Position numbers and translations under genes: made by a program. Positions 17,364-25,777 of a stretch of DNA of 29,430 nucleotides are shown one piece after another. The DNA is from an uncultured Moraxella sp. (GTDB lineage Bacteria; Pseudomonadota; Gammaproteobacteria; Pseudomonadales; Moraxellaceae). Location: contig CAKMOY010000143.1 in NCBI GenBank assembly GCA_927911235.1, positions 1-29,430 of the forward strand. The letters run 5' to 3'. The notes under the pieces are model-generated. The model had not been told where the DNA came from and searched no databases. It saw nothing but the letters and a program-made list of their open reading frames with translations. Position 1 is the first letter of the stretch; each line of letters opens with the position of its first letter.

Positions 17364-17777
17364 TTATACCGTCCAATCTTCCACACTAAAATTTTCCAAT
17401 TGAAAAAACGCTTGGTCATTACTTATCAAAGTCATGCCAAGCCCATCAGCGTGAGATGCTATTAATAAATCCAGTGGCGTGAGATTTTTGCCAGAACGTA
17501 TCAAATTTGCTTTAAATTGCCCATAATGTTCGCTCATTTTTTCATCAAAAACCGCCACATTAAACTGCTCAAGGAGTAAATGCGTTGCCTTGTGTAGACG
17601 TGTTGCTTCAGGTTTTTTGGCAAGCCCAAATAACACTTCGGCAAGCACAATGTTAGAGATAAACAATTGTGAATGATGACAATACGCCAATTTTTCCTGA
17701 ATGCGAGTATGCTGATTTTGCATGACACTGCGTAATAAAAAACTAAGCATATTGGTTTCAAACATATACTGTTTCAT
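17364..17777 (-). CDS. vapC: VapC-type PIN-domain toxin
   Basis: VapC toxins are PIN-domain ribonucleases that cut tRNA or rRNA when free of VapB. The 137-residue protein has the fold landmarks: MKQYMFETNMLSFLLR at the N-terminus, VLAEVLFGLAKKPEA with the conserved Glu near residue 53, LTPLDLLIASHADGLGMTLIS with the Asp near 100, and NDQAFFQLENFSVEDW at the end. The first acidic position, usually Asp in LDTN, is Glu here (E7, codon GAA). This may weaken catalysis. The start at 17777 overlaps the vapB stop by ATGA, typical of translational coupling. The frame is open further upstream, but that part lies over vapB. With vapB it sits between murE and murF. Confidence 0.88.
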   Translation of the reverse strand: MKQYMFETNMLSFLLRSVMQNQHTRIQEKLAYCHHSQLFISNIVLAEVLFGLAKKPEATRLHKATHLLLEQFNVAVFDEKMSEHYGQFKANLIRSGKNLTPLDLLIASHADGLGMTLISNDQAFFQLENFSVEDWTV

Positions 17778-18088
17778 GCGTGCCAATCTCCAAACACGTC
17801 TTTTGGCTCTCTGTCGTCTTTTGGTGTGTCTAAAAATCCTGCCACATCGTCCACTTGCAATTCGCTGATGGCTTGAAATACGCTGTTCCAATCGTTTGTT
17901 TTTTTGGGTTTGGCAGACAAAATGATGTTGCCTGTTGTCTCATCACGGCTGATATAAACTTCATCGGTATCAAAACGATATGCCAATGGCAAGCGTACAG
18001 CTTGACTGCGTCCGTTCATGAAGATTTTGGCGGTTGTTGGGATTGAAGTTGGTGGGCTGGTTTTAGAAGAAATGTGTAAATTTGACAT
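17774..18088 (-). CDS. vapB: VapB-type antitoxin
   Basis: A 104-residue antitoxin of the VapB/VagC type. The AbrB/MazE-like DNA-binding part is TTAKIFMNGRSQAVRLPLAY, then RFDTDEVYISRDETTGNIIL, at about residues 20-62. The C-terminal part (NDWNSVFQAISELQVDDVAG and DTPKDDREP) would hold VapC. The start is ATG 18088, which has AGGAG five bases upstream; an earlier in-frame GTG lies inside the ribosome site. It overlaps vapC by four bases. A palindrome over its own promoter suggests the usual autorepression by the VapBC complex. Confidence 0.9.
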   Translation of the reverse strand: MSNLHISSKTSPPTSIPTTAKIFMNGRSQAVRLPLAYRFDTDEVYISRDETTGNIILSAKPKKTNDWNSVFQAISELQVDDVAGFLDTPKDDREPKDVFGDWHA

Positions 18089-18108
18089 AAGCACTCCTTT
18101 TTAGACTG

Positions 18109-18138
18109 ATTATAGTATATATCTTGATATATATCAAG
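18109..18138 (-). promoter_or_regulatory. vapBC promoter and operator
   Basis: On the minus strand TTGATA (18137-18132), a 17-base spacer and TATAAT (18114-18109) form a strong promoter 20 bases before vapB. The perfect palindrome CTTGATATATATCAAG (18123-18138) covers the -35 and half the spacer, with a further GATATATA half-site next to it. This fits a VapB operator. Confidence 0.75.
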
Positions 18139-18164
18139 TTAACCGCCAAAATCTTAGATAGTTT

Positions 18165-18250
18165 TTGTTTTTGACCTCCTCCCCTTCCTATCGTTCGGGG
18201 ATTCCTACTCCCAGACGGTCAAGCCCGACCGCAAGAATGTTCTTACTGGC
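18165..18250 (-). mobile_element. IS200/IS605 (IS1341-type) right-end remnant
   Basis: Between murE and vapB lies the 3' end of a tnpB gene plus the GC-richer sequence typical of the right end of these elements. CCCC and GGGG arms sit around GAACGATAGGAA on the minus strand (plus 18181-18200), followed by GAGGAGGTCAAAAAC. There is no left end or tnpA, and the rest of tnpB is missing. The GC content stands out from the flanks. The outer boundary is approximate. Confidence 0.65.
18188..18250 (-). pseudogene. tnpB C-terminal fragment
   Basis: The minus strand reads ASKNILAVGLDRLGVGIP-ER-stop at 18250-18188. The N-A-S-K-N-I-L-A pattern is the conserved end of the zinc-ribbon/RuvC region of TnpB (OrfB). 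Only about 20 codons remain, and an in-frame stop lies just upstream. In intact elements this region also encodes the guide RNA scaffold (omega RNA). Confidence 0.7.
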
Positions 18251-18270
18251 AATAAACTTTAATATTCACG

Positions 18271-19818
18271 TTACTTCCCAAATTTTTCCAACGCATTTTT
18301 AACAATCACTTTATCATCAAAATCATACCGTACGCCATCAATCTCTTGATAAGTCTCATGCCCCTTGCCTGCAATCACCAGAATATCATTCGCCCCTGCA
18401 TTTTGCACCGCATATTCAATCGCCGTTTTGCGGTCAGGCTCAATCATCGCCTTGTAATGTTGCTCGCAGGTCATGCCTTGTTGCATATCGTTTAAAATAG
18501 CGTTAGGGTTTTCGGTGCGTGGGTTGTCAGCGGTAAAAATCACCTTATCGGCAAATTTTAGTCCAACTTGTGCCATCAGCGGACGCTTGCCCTTATCTCT
18601 ATCACCGCCACAGCCGAACACCGCCCACAACTCGCCTGTGCAGTGCTGTTTTAGACTTGTCAAAACCTGCTCAAGTGCATCTGGCGTGTGAGCATAATCC
18701 ACGATAAAACAGCCAGCTTTTGAAGGCACTCTGTCCATTCGCCCAATCGCTCCATGCAAATTTGGCACAGCGGTTTGGATTTGGTCAAGTGTTAAACCCA
18801 TTACCCCACTCTCTGATAAAGCCAAAACACCGCCAATACTTGCCAATAAATTTGCCACATTAAACCGCCCTAACAGCGGACTTTTTACCGCCAATTCCCC
18901 TTGTGGCGTTGTTAAAATCAAATCCACACCGCTCAAACTTGGGGCGATTGTTTTGGCAAAAAAATCGGCTTTATCGTTGGTTAAACTGTACGTCCAAACG
19001 GTCAAATCCGACTGTTTTGCCTTGTTAATCATCAACTCGCTAAACTCATCATCAAGATTGATGATGGCGTGCGTCAATTGTGGAAATTCATTTTTATCAA
19101 ACAAACGTGCCTTAGCCTGTGCATAATCGTCCATGTCGGCATGATAATCCAAATGGTCTCGGCTAAGGTTGGTAAACATCGCCACATTAACGCCCACGCC
19201 CTGTAAACGCTGTTGGTGCAAGCCGTGCGAACTGGCTTCAATCGCTAACGCCTGTACGCCTTGTTTGGCAAAATCAAAAATGGTATGGTGCAAATTAAAC
19301 ACTTCAAGCGTGGTGTGCGTGCTTGGGGTAAGATTGGGTAGAATGCCATTACCTGCCGTTCCCATGACAGCGGTTTTGATGTTGGCTTGGCTGATAAGCT
19401 GGGCGGTAAGTTGGCTGACGGTAGTTTTGCCATTTGTGCCTGTAACGGCAACGATTTTTGGCAAGGCTATTTTTTCATTTAACGCTTTTTCGGTCAATTG
19501 CAAACTTTGACAAATCAAATCACCCAAAAAATTCCGAATGTTTGGCAAAAGCACAATCGGAAAATCATACGCTTTGGCTATCTCTGACACGTCAAGCTCG
19601 GACAACACAAACACCGCTTTGTCTTTGACTTGGTTTAAATAACTGCCAAGCGTTTGCAAATCAAATTTGGCATTGGGATTTTGGCTTTTTAACAAAATAA
19701 ACGCATCGCCTTTTTGCACTTTTCGGCTATCAACGGCAAAGTTGTTAAAAGTTAAATTTTCAACTAATTGTAAAATTTGTTTTAATTCATTATTTAGAGT
19801 AAATTGCGAAATTTTCAT
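18271..19818 (-). CDS. murE: UDP-MurNAc-tripeptide synthetase (meso-DAP type)
   Basis: MurE adds meso-diaminopimelate to UDP-MurNAc-L-Ala-D-Glu. The 515-residue protein shows NFAVDSRKVQKGDAFI near the N-terminus, the P-loop VAVTGTNGKTTVSQLTAQLI, EASSHGLHQQRL, FTNLSRDHLDYHADM with the carbamylated-Lys region (QAKARLF) after it, FIVDYAHTPDALEQVL, FGCGGDRDKGKRPLM, and DNPRTENPNAILNDM. DNPR is the diaminopimelate-specificity motif. The start ATG at 19818 has AAGGA upstream; the longer frame from 19872 overlaps the ftsI end and lacks a ribosome site. It lies 28 bases after ftsI. No frame defects were seen. Confidence 0.96.
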   Translation of the reverse strand: MKISQFTLNNELKQILQLVENLTFNNFAVDSRKVQKGDAFILLKSQNPNAKFDLQTLGSYLNQVKDKAVFVLSELDVSEIAKAYDFPIVLLPNIRNFLGDLICQSLQLTEKALNEKIALPKIVAVTGTNGKTTVSQLTAQLISQANIKTAVMGTAGNGILPNLTPSTHTTLEVFNLHHTIFDFAKQGVQALAIEASSHGLHQQRLQGVGVNVAMFTNLSRDHLDYHADMDDYAQAKARLFDKNEFPQLTHAIINLDDEFSELMINKAKQSDLTVWTYSLTNDKADFFAKTIAPSLSGVDLILTTPQGELAVKSPLLGRFNVANLLASIGGVLALSESGVMGLTLDQIQTAVPNLHGAIGRMDRVPSKAGCFIVDYAHTPDALEQVLTSLKQHCTGELWAVFGCGGDRDKGKRPLMAQVGLKFADKVIFTADNPRTENPNAILNDMQQGMTCEQHYKAMIEPDRKTAIEYAVQNAGANDILVIAGKGHETYQEIDGVRYDFDDKVIVKNALEKFGK

Positions 19819-19846
19819 GATTTTTTCCTTTTTATCATGTATGTTT

Positions 19847-21858
19847 TTATAAATCATTGGCACTGTTGGCATCTACACTGGTTACTTCTTTGCCTGTTAA
19901 CGGTTTGTCAAAAGGCACGTTGTACAGACGCAAGGTTTCTTTCATCACGTTTTTAAATACGGGTGCTGCGACCAAGCCGCCAAATTTTTGTAATTGCGGA
20001 TTTTCCACCATAATCGCCACGACAAAGCGAGGGTTAGAGGCTGGGGCAATACCGACAAATGAAGTATGATATTGGTTATCATAATAACCGCCTTTTGGGT
20101 TCACACGTCTGGCTGTGCCTGTTTTACCTGCGACACGGTAGCCATCAATGGCGGCAAGGCGTGCCGTTCCACCTGCTTCGGTTACGCTTGACATCATATC
20201 CACGACCGCCAAGGCATCAGAATTTTTGATAATTTGTGTGCTGTCTGGCTTGGCAAATGGCACGGCGACATTGTTAAGACTGTGGCTATTGATGGCGTTA
20301 TCACGGCTACTTCTTACCACAGTCAAAGGACGAAAAATACCGCCAGAGCCTAGCACTGTGTAGGCTTGTGCCAGTTGAGCCAGTGTTACGTTAAGTCCAT
20401 AACCATAAGAGACTGTCGCTCGGCGTGCGATTTCGTTGTTGTTGGGCGTAGGAACGTTGCCAGCCACTTCCCCCGGTAATTTCAGATTAGTTTTTTTGCC
20501 AAAACCAAATAGTTTTTGAGTTTCGCTCATGGTACTTGGTGGTAAAGACAAAGCGATTTTTGCCGAGCCGATATTACTGGATTTTTGGATAAGCTGACGT
20601 AAGCTAATCACACCCAAATTGCCGTGGTCTCTGATGGTATGCCCTTGCACATTCATGCTACCAGGGCTTGTGTTAATTTTTGAATTTAAATTATATTGCC
20701 CTGATTTAACCCTGTCGCAACAGTAATAGGCTTCATCACCGAACCCGGTTCAAACATATCAATCAACGCATGATTTCGCTGATTTTCGTTGGTCATACTG
20801 TTTAAATCATTGGGGTTAAATGACGGCCAGTTTGACATGGCAAGCACTTCGCCAGAACTGACATCAACTATCATACCTGTCGCCCATTGGGCTTTTTGCA
20901 AACGCCCTGCACGCTCCAACTCTTGATACAAAATATATTGCAAGCGTGAATCAATGGTTAACTGAATGTCTTTGCCTGCAACTTCAGGTTTGATTTGTTT
21001 GATTTCTTTTAAACGGTTATTTTTGGCATCTTTCATTACCATCACTTCGCCAAAATCACCCGATAATTGCTCATCAAAAACCCGCTCAATCCCTGATTGT
21101 CCACGATAATGTCCGCCATCTTTGTCATCAGATTTTGACATAAAACCCAACAACTGTGCGTTTGGTTGTGGCTGTGGATAAAAACGTTGGTAAAAATACT
21201 CCACATTCACCCCTGCAAAGTCGGCATTTATCACACCTTGGGCGTTTTCTGGACTGACATTTTTCATCAACATAAAATAATGCGAACCTGCCCCATTTGG
21301 TAACACGGATTTGACCGCTTCTTCGTCCGAAAAATCTATGTTGTTGTTAATTTGTACCGCATGTTTGAACTCATTGACATCGATTCCTGTTAATGCTGAT
21401 AATCGTTGCAAATCCATGTTTTGCAGACGTTTGGCAACTCGTGCTTTATTTTCATTCACCACTTTACTGGGGGCGGATTTATTTAATTCTTCTTCACTTT
21501 TTTTTAAACTGTAGTACTCAACTGCATAATCGTGTGGGCTAAAAACGACCGTAACCAACGGTGCTGAAATCGCCAAAGGAATATTGTTTCTGTCAGTAAT
21601 CATGCCACGATACGGCGACTGTTTGACCGTGGTGGTAATCAGTTGGTTGCCCTTTTCTTGGTAATAAGCTGGGTTAATCACTTGCACATATGCCAAACGG
21701 CTAAACAATGCCCCAAAACACAGCACCATCAACAACCAAACCAATTTAAAACGTGGATTGTCCGTTTCCACGCTGGCTCGCATGGACGCACCTGCATTTT
21801 TGCGTTTGGTTGTGGTAGTTTTTTGGGTGGTTTTTTTATTTTTTGACAGCTTAAACAT
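19847..21858 (-). CDS. ftsI: Penicillin-binding protein 3 / FtsI, frame-disrupted
   Basis: FtsI is the septal transpeptidase. It has one N-terminal membrane anchor (WLLMVLCFGALFSRLAYVQV, about residues 39-58) and a pedestal domain starting SPYRGMITDRNNIPLAISAP. The penicillin-binding core has the Ser motif EPGSVMKPI, the SSN motif in QKSSNIGSAKIAL and the KTG motif in VAGKTGTARRV. The frame breaks at 20696-20697. Adding one base to that two-T run joins GLNQG to KYNLNSKINTSPGSMNVQGH, the expected sequence between the first and second motifs. The corrected length is about 670 residues. FtsI is essential, and a slip in a two-base run is unlikely in nature, so this looks like a sequence error. 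It lies between ftsL and murE. Confidence 0.94.
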
Positions 21859-21878
21859 AATATAGTTACATCAGTGAA

Positions 21879-22446
21879 TTAATATTGAGTATTTGGGTCA
21901 ATTACAATGGGTTTAACATCTTCGTCAGAAGTTTTTTTGATGAATTTCTTGTCCATTGTTATTAATAATCATACGGTCAGACACGTTGGGATAAAACATA
22001 TTTAACTCAGTAACCGCACGATTGGTAACTTGAGGCGTGGCACTAAATGCCTGTTGTTCAATCAACATTTGTTGGTGTTCAATCTGAAGTGCACGAAAAT
22101 CTTTTTTTAACTGTTGCAACTGTCCGTATTCTTGGTGATATTGTTGCACCTGTTCAACCGTTTGCACCCCTGTCCACAAAATCGCAATAATCAAAAAAAT
22201 CATCGCAATGCTGTATAAACTCATACCACGATATTCGGCATTAAGCACATCATTGATATTTTGTTGAATGCCATCTTGGTTCACGCCTGTTGTGCCTCGA
22301 TGTGGTGTTGATTTAGTAGAATTTTGTTGGTTTTTTTTAGCAAAATTTGCCTTAGCGACCTGCACATTGTCCATAAAACTGGCTTTATCAGGATTTGGCT
22401 GAGAATTTTTTGCGTTGTTTAAAAAGGTTGCATTAGATTTTGGCAT
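21879..22446 (-). CDS. ftsL: Cell division protein FtsL, possibly frame-disrupted at the end
   Basis: FtsL is a bitopic divisome protein that works with FtsB and FtsQ. One membrane segment lies at about residues 75-95 (MSLYSIAMIFLIIAILWTGV), followed by a leucine/glutamine-rich coiled coil (VEQVQQYHQEYGQLQQLKKD) and the ending NMFYPNVSDRMIINNNGQ. The cytoplasmic part of about 74 residues is long and rich in Asn, Gln and Lys; E. coli FtsL has about 35 there. In the frame as given it stops at 21925 after HQKNF. Removing one base from the T7 run 21932-21938 extends it with TSDEDVKPIVIDPNTQY to 21879. This extension looks coding but is unproven. Position between rsmH and ftsI confirms identity. 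Confidence 0.85.
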
Positions 22447-22484
22447 AACAAACTGCTTGACTGTGAAAAAATTAAAAAAAACGG

Positions 22485-23462
22485 TTAAAAAACAATATCA
22501 GTGCGACTTGCCGACCTTAGCCACGCACTTCTGGCTCGTGGGTTTTGCTTAACTTCGCCATCGCTTGGGGCGGTGCGTTCGGGTTTTGTCAGATATTTTG
22601 GGCGTTTTGGCGATATCGGCAACTGCTCATCTTCTGGGTATTGCCCCTTGCTGTGCTTTTGCAAAAACTGCTTAATGCGTCTGTCTTCTAGCGAATGAAA
22701 GCTAATCACCGCAAGCCGTCCATTTGGTTTTAGCACGGTCAAACTTGCGTCCAAAAACGTCTCCACATCACCCAGTTCATTGTTAATAAAAATCCGCATG
22801 GCTTGAAAACTCTGGGTTGCAGGGTGTTTGCCTTTTTGCCAATTTGGGTGGGCTTGTTTGATGACTTCGGCAAGCTCCAGCGTTGAGTTGTAATATTCCA
22901 TCTGCTTAATCGCACGGGCAATCCTACGGCTATAGCGTTCTTCGCCATACTCAAAAAGCACATTAGCAAGCGTTTCTTCATCAACCATCTGTAGCCACTC
23001 GCCCACCGACTGCCCACGGCTGGTGTCCATTCGCATATCCACCACGCCATCACGCATAAAGCTAAAGCCACGACTGCCATCATCTAGCTGTGGACTAGAC
23101 ACGCCCAAATCCGCCATGATACCGTCCACTTTGTCAATATTTAAACTTGCTAACGCATTGATAATATTAGCAAAACTATCATGCACGACTTTGATACGGC
23201 TGTCGTTTTTTGCCAAGTTTTTGGCAACTGCTATCGCTTGTGGGTCTTTGTCAAACACCACCAAAACCGCATCATCGGCAAGGTATTCAAGCAACAATCG
23301 GCTATGTCCGCCACGCCCAAAGGTTGCATCCACAAAAATGCCGATTTTTTGGCAAATTTTTTTGCAAATCATCTACTTTTTTACACCCAAAACACTAGCA
23401 ACCGTTTCTTTTAACAAAACCGTTTCATGCAAAAAATAAGACTTTTGTTCGCTATTAGACAT
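22485..23462 (-). CDS. rsmH: 16S rRNA m4C1402 methyltransferase RsmH, reading frame interrupted
   Basis: RsmH (MraW) methylates C1402 of 16S rRNA and heads the dcw cluster. The body has FVDATFGRGGHSRLLLEYL, VVFDKDPQAIAVA, GIMADLGVSSPQLDDGSRGFSF, MRMDTSRGQSVGEWL, FEYGEERYSRRIARAI, and GRLAVISFHSLEDRRIKQF. The N-terminal start MSNSEQKSYFLHETVLLKET at ATG 23462 is in the same frame but is cut by a TAG. Two compensating run-length errors explain this. One more base in the T6 run 23377-23382 and one fewer in the T7 run 23357-23363 give GVKKVDDLQKICQKIGIFVD without a stop. mraZ, which often precedes it, is absent. Confidence 0.93.
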
Positions 23463-23800
23463 GGCGTTACCTAAAATAAAATTTAACTGCTTATTATCGC
23501 TTACCTAGCGACAGGGTCAAGTAAAATCTTTGTTTTTTGTTGATTTTTTTTCAAATAAATGTTTCAAAATAACTTTCCTATTGTTGATTGTGTCAAATGT
23601 AACAATTTATGTCAAAAATCGCTTTTTTTACAAAATTGCTTATCCTAGCAACAATTCATTACTTTTTTACCCTATTTTGCCAATTTTTTTTGTTAAAATA
23701 ATATCATAAGTTATTAAACGCAGATTGTTTAACAAAACTTAATTTTTACGTTGTGCTTTTGCATGACAATTTTTGGTAAATTAATTAAAAGGTAATGAAC
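23463..23800. other. Divergent intergenic region, rsmH / ACP-like gene
   Basis: About 340 AT-rich bases with no credible gene; mraZ is not present. It holds the dcw promoter near the rsmH side. The plus-strand promoter for the secreted-protein gene is not clear; AT-rich -10-like words occur around 23695-23710. TTTTGCCAATTTTT occurs near 23685. Confidence 0.4.
23493..23520 (-). promoter_or_regulatory. Candidate dcw promoter before rsmH
   Basis: On the minus strand TTGACC (23520-23515), a 16-base spacer and GATAAT (23498-23493) each match the sigma-70 consensus at five of six positions. The -10 is about 31 bases before the rsmH ATG. A small inverted repeat CGCT/AGCG lies in the spacer. Confidence 0.55.
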
Positions 23801-24227
23801 ATGAAACTACAAACCATCGCTTTAACTGCTTTAACCATGACTGCCCTTGTCGGCACAGCCCACGCAGAATACAGTGCGACTGACGCTCATGAAGCGGACG
23901 CAAGCACCGTTTTAAAACGTGAAGTGTCTTATCAATGTCAAGGCAACAAAAAAAACCAAAGTAACTTATGGCTTTAATGCTGAAAAATTGCCAACTTATG
24001 CCAGTATTTATGCCAACGGCAAAAACCGCTTTATGCCGATTAACCTTGACCGCTCAGACAGCGTAGATACGGTGTTTGGCGATGAAAATAACTATAGCTT
24101 GATGACCGAAGGTAGCAATGATTTCACTTTGTCAAACTACCACAAAGCCAATGTGAGCATTCAAAACGAAGCGTCAGAAATTATTTATAAAGACTGCCGT
24201 GTTACTTCGTTAAAAAAATTAAAATAA
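23801..24227 (+). CDS. ACP/MliC-like secreted lysozyme-inhibitor adhesin, frame-disrupted
   Basis: The protein has a signal peptide, MKLQTIALTALTMTALVGTAHA, with cleavage after AHA. The mature part resembles Neisseria adhesin complex protein, a surface adhesin that inhibits lysozyme: REVSYQCQGNKK, TYGFNAEKLPTYASIYANGK, MPINLDRSDSVDTVFGD, and the final YKDCRVTSL. The two Cys (in YQCQG and KDCRV) would form the family disulfide. The frame breaks at the A8 run 23948-23955; with seven A's it is continuous, 141 residues. I chose ATG 23801 because AAAAGG lies 8 bases before it; the ATG at 23795 is too close. It is monocistronic with its own terminator. Confidence 0.85.
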
Positions 24228-24264
24228 GCAGTTTTTTGTAAAATCAGCTTGTTGTAAAATTAAC

Positions 24265-24297
24265 AAAATAGCCATGCGAAAGTGTGGCTATTTTTTT
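24265..24297 (+). terminator. Rho-independent terminator of the ACP-like gene
   Basis: AAAATAGCCA (24265-24274) pairs with TGGCTATTTT (24285-24294) around a 10-base loop, followed by more T's. Confidence 0.9.
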
Positions 24298-24344
24298 GGT
24301 TTTTATTTAACAATTTATGTTAGAATAATCACAATTTTTACTTA

Positions 24345-24440
24345 GAACCTGTATTCACAACGTTTTTGCAATGAAAAAGAAAACAAATATCCATTAAAAA
24401 AATATAAAATTTTACTGCGTAATGTTGTGAATACAGGTTC
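24345..24440. mobile_element. MITE with 17-bp terminal inverted repeats and TTA duplication
   Basis: GAACCTGTATTCACAAC at 24345-24361 and its exact complement at 24424-24440 bound a 96-base AT-rich element with no coding capacity. TTA lies directly outside both ends (24342-24344 and 24441-24443), the 3-base TNA target duplication known for the IS5-family IS1031 group. The ends are identical, so insertion or activity is recent. It lies 29 bases before tyrS and may alter its expression. The parent IS is not in the window. Confidence 0.75.
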
Positions 24441-24469
24441 TTAATTTTTAATAAACAAACAGGTGCATT

Positions 24470-25678
24470 ATGAGCAACTTTTTACCGATTGAAGAACAAT
24501 TAGCCCTAATTGAACGTGGCGTGCAAGATATTTATTCTAAAGAAGATTTAATCAAAAAACTCAAAGCCAAACGCCCATTGCGTGTCAAACTTGGCATGGA
24601 CCCGACCGCCCCAGATTTGCATTTTGGGCATACGGTGGTACTAAATAAATTGCGTCATTTTCAAGATTTGGGGCATGAAGTGCTGTTTTTGATTGGAGAT
24701 TACACTGCTCGCATTGGCGACCCATCGGGCAAAAACGCCACTCGTCCGCCATTGACTGAAGAGCAAGTGAAAGCAAACGCCCAAACGTATGCCGACCAAG
24801 TTTTTAAAATTTTGGATAAAAGCAAAACCACGATTATGTTTAACTCAGACTGGTTTGGCAAAATGTCGGCAGGCGATATGATTGCATTGGCAAGTCAGCA
24901 GACGGTTTCTCGTATGCTTGAGCGTGATGATTTTTCAAAGCGTTATGAAAGCCAAACACCGATTTCCATTCATGAATTTTTGTATCCGCTCGTGCAAGGC
25001 TATGACAGCGTTGCGATGAAAGCGGACGTGGAACTTGGTGGTACTGACCAAACCTTTAACGTGCTAATGGGGCGAACGCTACAATCTCGCTACGACCAAG
25101 AACCACAAGTGTGTATTACCATGCCAATTTTGGAAGGCTTAGACGGTGTGCAAAAAATGAGCAAATCGCTCGGCAATTACATCGGTATCAATGACCCTGC
25201 GGGTATGATGTACCAAAAAATCCTGTCTATGCCTGATACGCTAATTGCTCGTTATTTTGAGTTGTTAAGTTTTAAACCGATGAGCGAAGTGAATGCTTTG
25301 CTTGATGAAATGGCGAACGGTCGCAATCCGCAAGAGATTAAGCGTATTTTGGCGTTGGAATTGATTGAGCGTTTTCATGATAAAGAATCGGCGGAAAACG
25401 CCCACAAATCGGCAGGCAATCGCTTAGCGGACGGTGAATTGCCGATTGATTTACCAGAAGTTACGCTAAGTTTAAATGGCGAAGAGCAATTGTTTATCGT
25501 TCAAGTGCTAAATCAAGCAGGGCTTGTCAAAAATTCAGCTCAAGCCAAAGACTTTTTGAAAAACAAGTCAGTGAAAGTGGATAATGAAATCGTGGACACA
25601 GGTTTTTCGCTAAAAGCTGGGCAGACGGTGATTATCCAAGCAGGGAAAAAGGCGTATGCGAAAGTAACGGTTGAGTGA
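24470..25678 (+). CDS. tyrS: Tyrosyl-tRNA synthetase
   Basis: A class I aminoacyl-tRNA synthetase that charges tRNA-Tyr. The HIGH-like motif is [13 protein letters not shown] near residue 50. [43 protein letters not shown] and the KMSKS loop in [14 protein letters not shown] near residue 226 follow. The C-terminal S4 RNA-binding domain runs from about residue 335 ([20 protein letters not shown] to [17 protein letters not shown]). The length of 402 residues fits the TyrZ-like type with a long tRNA-binding part. AGG lies 6 bases before the ATG. The upstream region between the ACP gene terminator and tyrS is largely a MITE, so the native promoter was moved or replaced. Confidence 0.97.
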   Translation: MSNFLPIEEQLALIERGVQDIYSKEDLIKKLKAKRPLRVKLGMDPTAPDLHFGHTVVLNKLRHFQDLGHEVLFLIGDYTARIGDPSGKNATRPPLTEEQVKANAQTYADQVFKILDKSKTTIMFNSDWFGKMSAGDMIALASQQTVSRMLERDDFSKRYESQTPISIHEFLYPLVQGYDSVAMKADVELGGTDQTFNVLMGRTLQSRYDQEPQVCITMPILEGLDGVQKMSKSLGNYIGINDPAGMMYQKILSMPDTLIARYFELLSFKPMSEVNALLDEMANGRNPQEIKRILALELIERFHDKESAENAHKSAGNRLADGELPIDLPEVTLSLNGEEQLFIVQVLNQAGLVKNSAQAKDFLKNKSVKVDNEIVDTGFSLKAGQTVIIQAGKKAYAKVTVE

Positions 25679-25693
25679 TTTTAAGGAAATAAT

Positions 25694-25777
25694 ATGCAAC
25701 CTTGTGTTGAAGATTTAGCAAATGAATTGATTGAGGTTAAAAATAATCACCACGATGATACGGGTGATGATGAATAA
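25694..25777 (+). CDS. Possible 27-residue small protein after tyrS
   Basis: ATG at 25694 has TAAGGA at an ideal distance and lies 15 bases after the tyrS stop. It reads MQPCVEDLANELIEVKNN and then an acidic/His tail, ending at 25777. The last 41 bases are antisense to the 3' end of rlmH, and the His-Asp tail mirrors that gene's conserved end. It may be a leaderless remnant of a longer gene or a true small protein. Confidence 0.3.
   Translation: MQPCVEDLANELIEVKNNHHDDTGDDE

Noticed and set aside
17778..17891. 38-residue Arg-rich N-terminal extension of VapC
   Set aside because: It overlaps vapB in another frame. The ATGA overlap start at 17777 gives the normal PIN-domain N-terminus.
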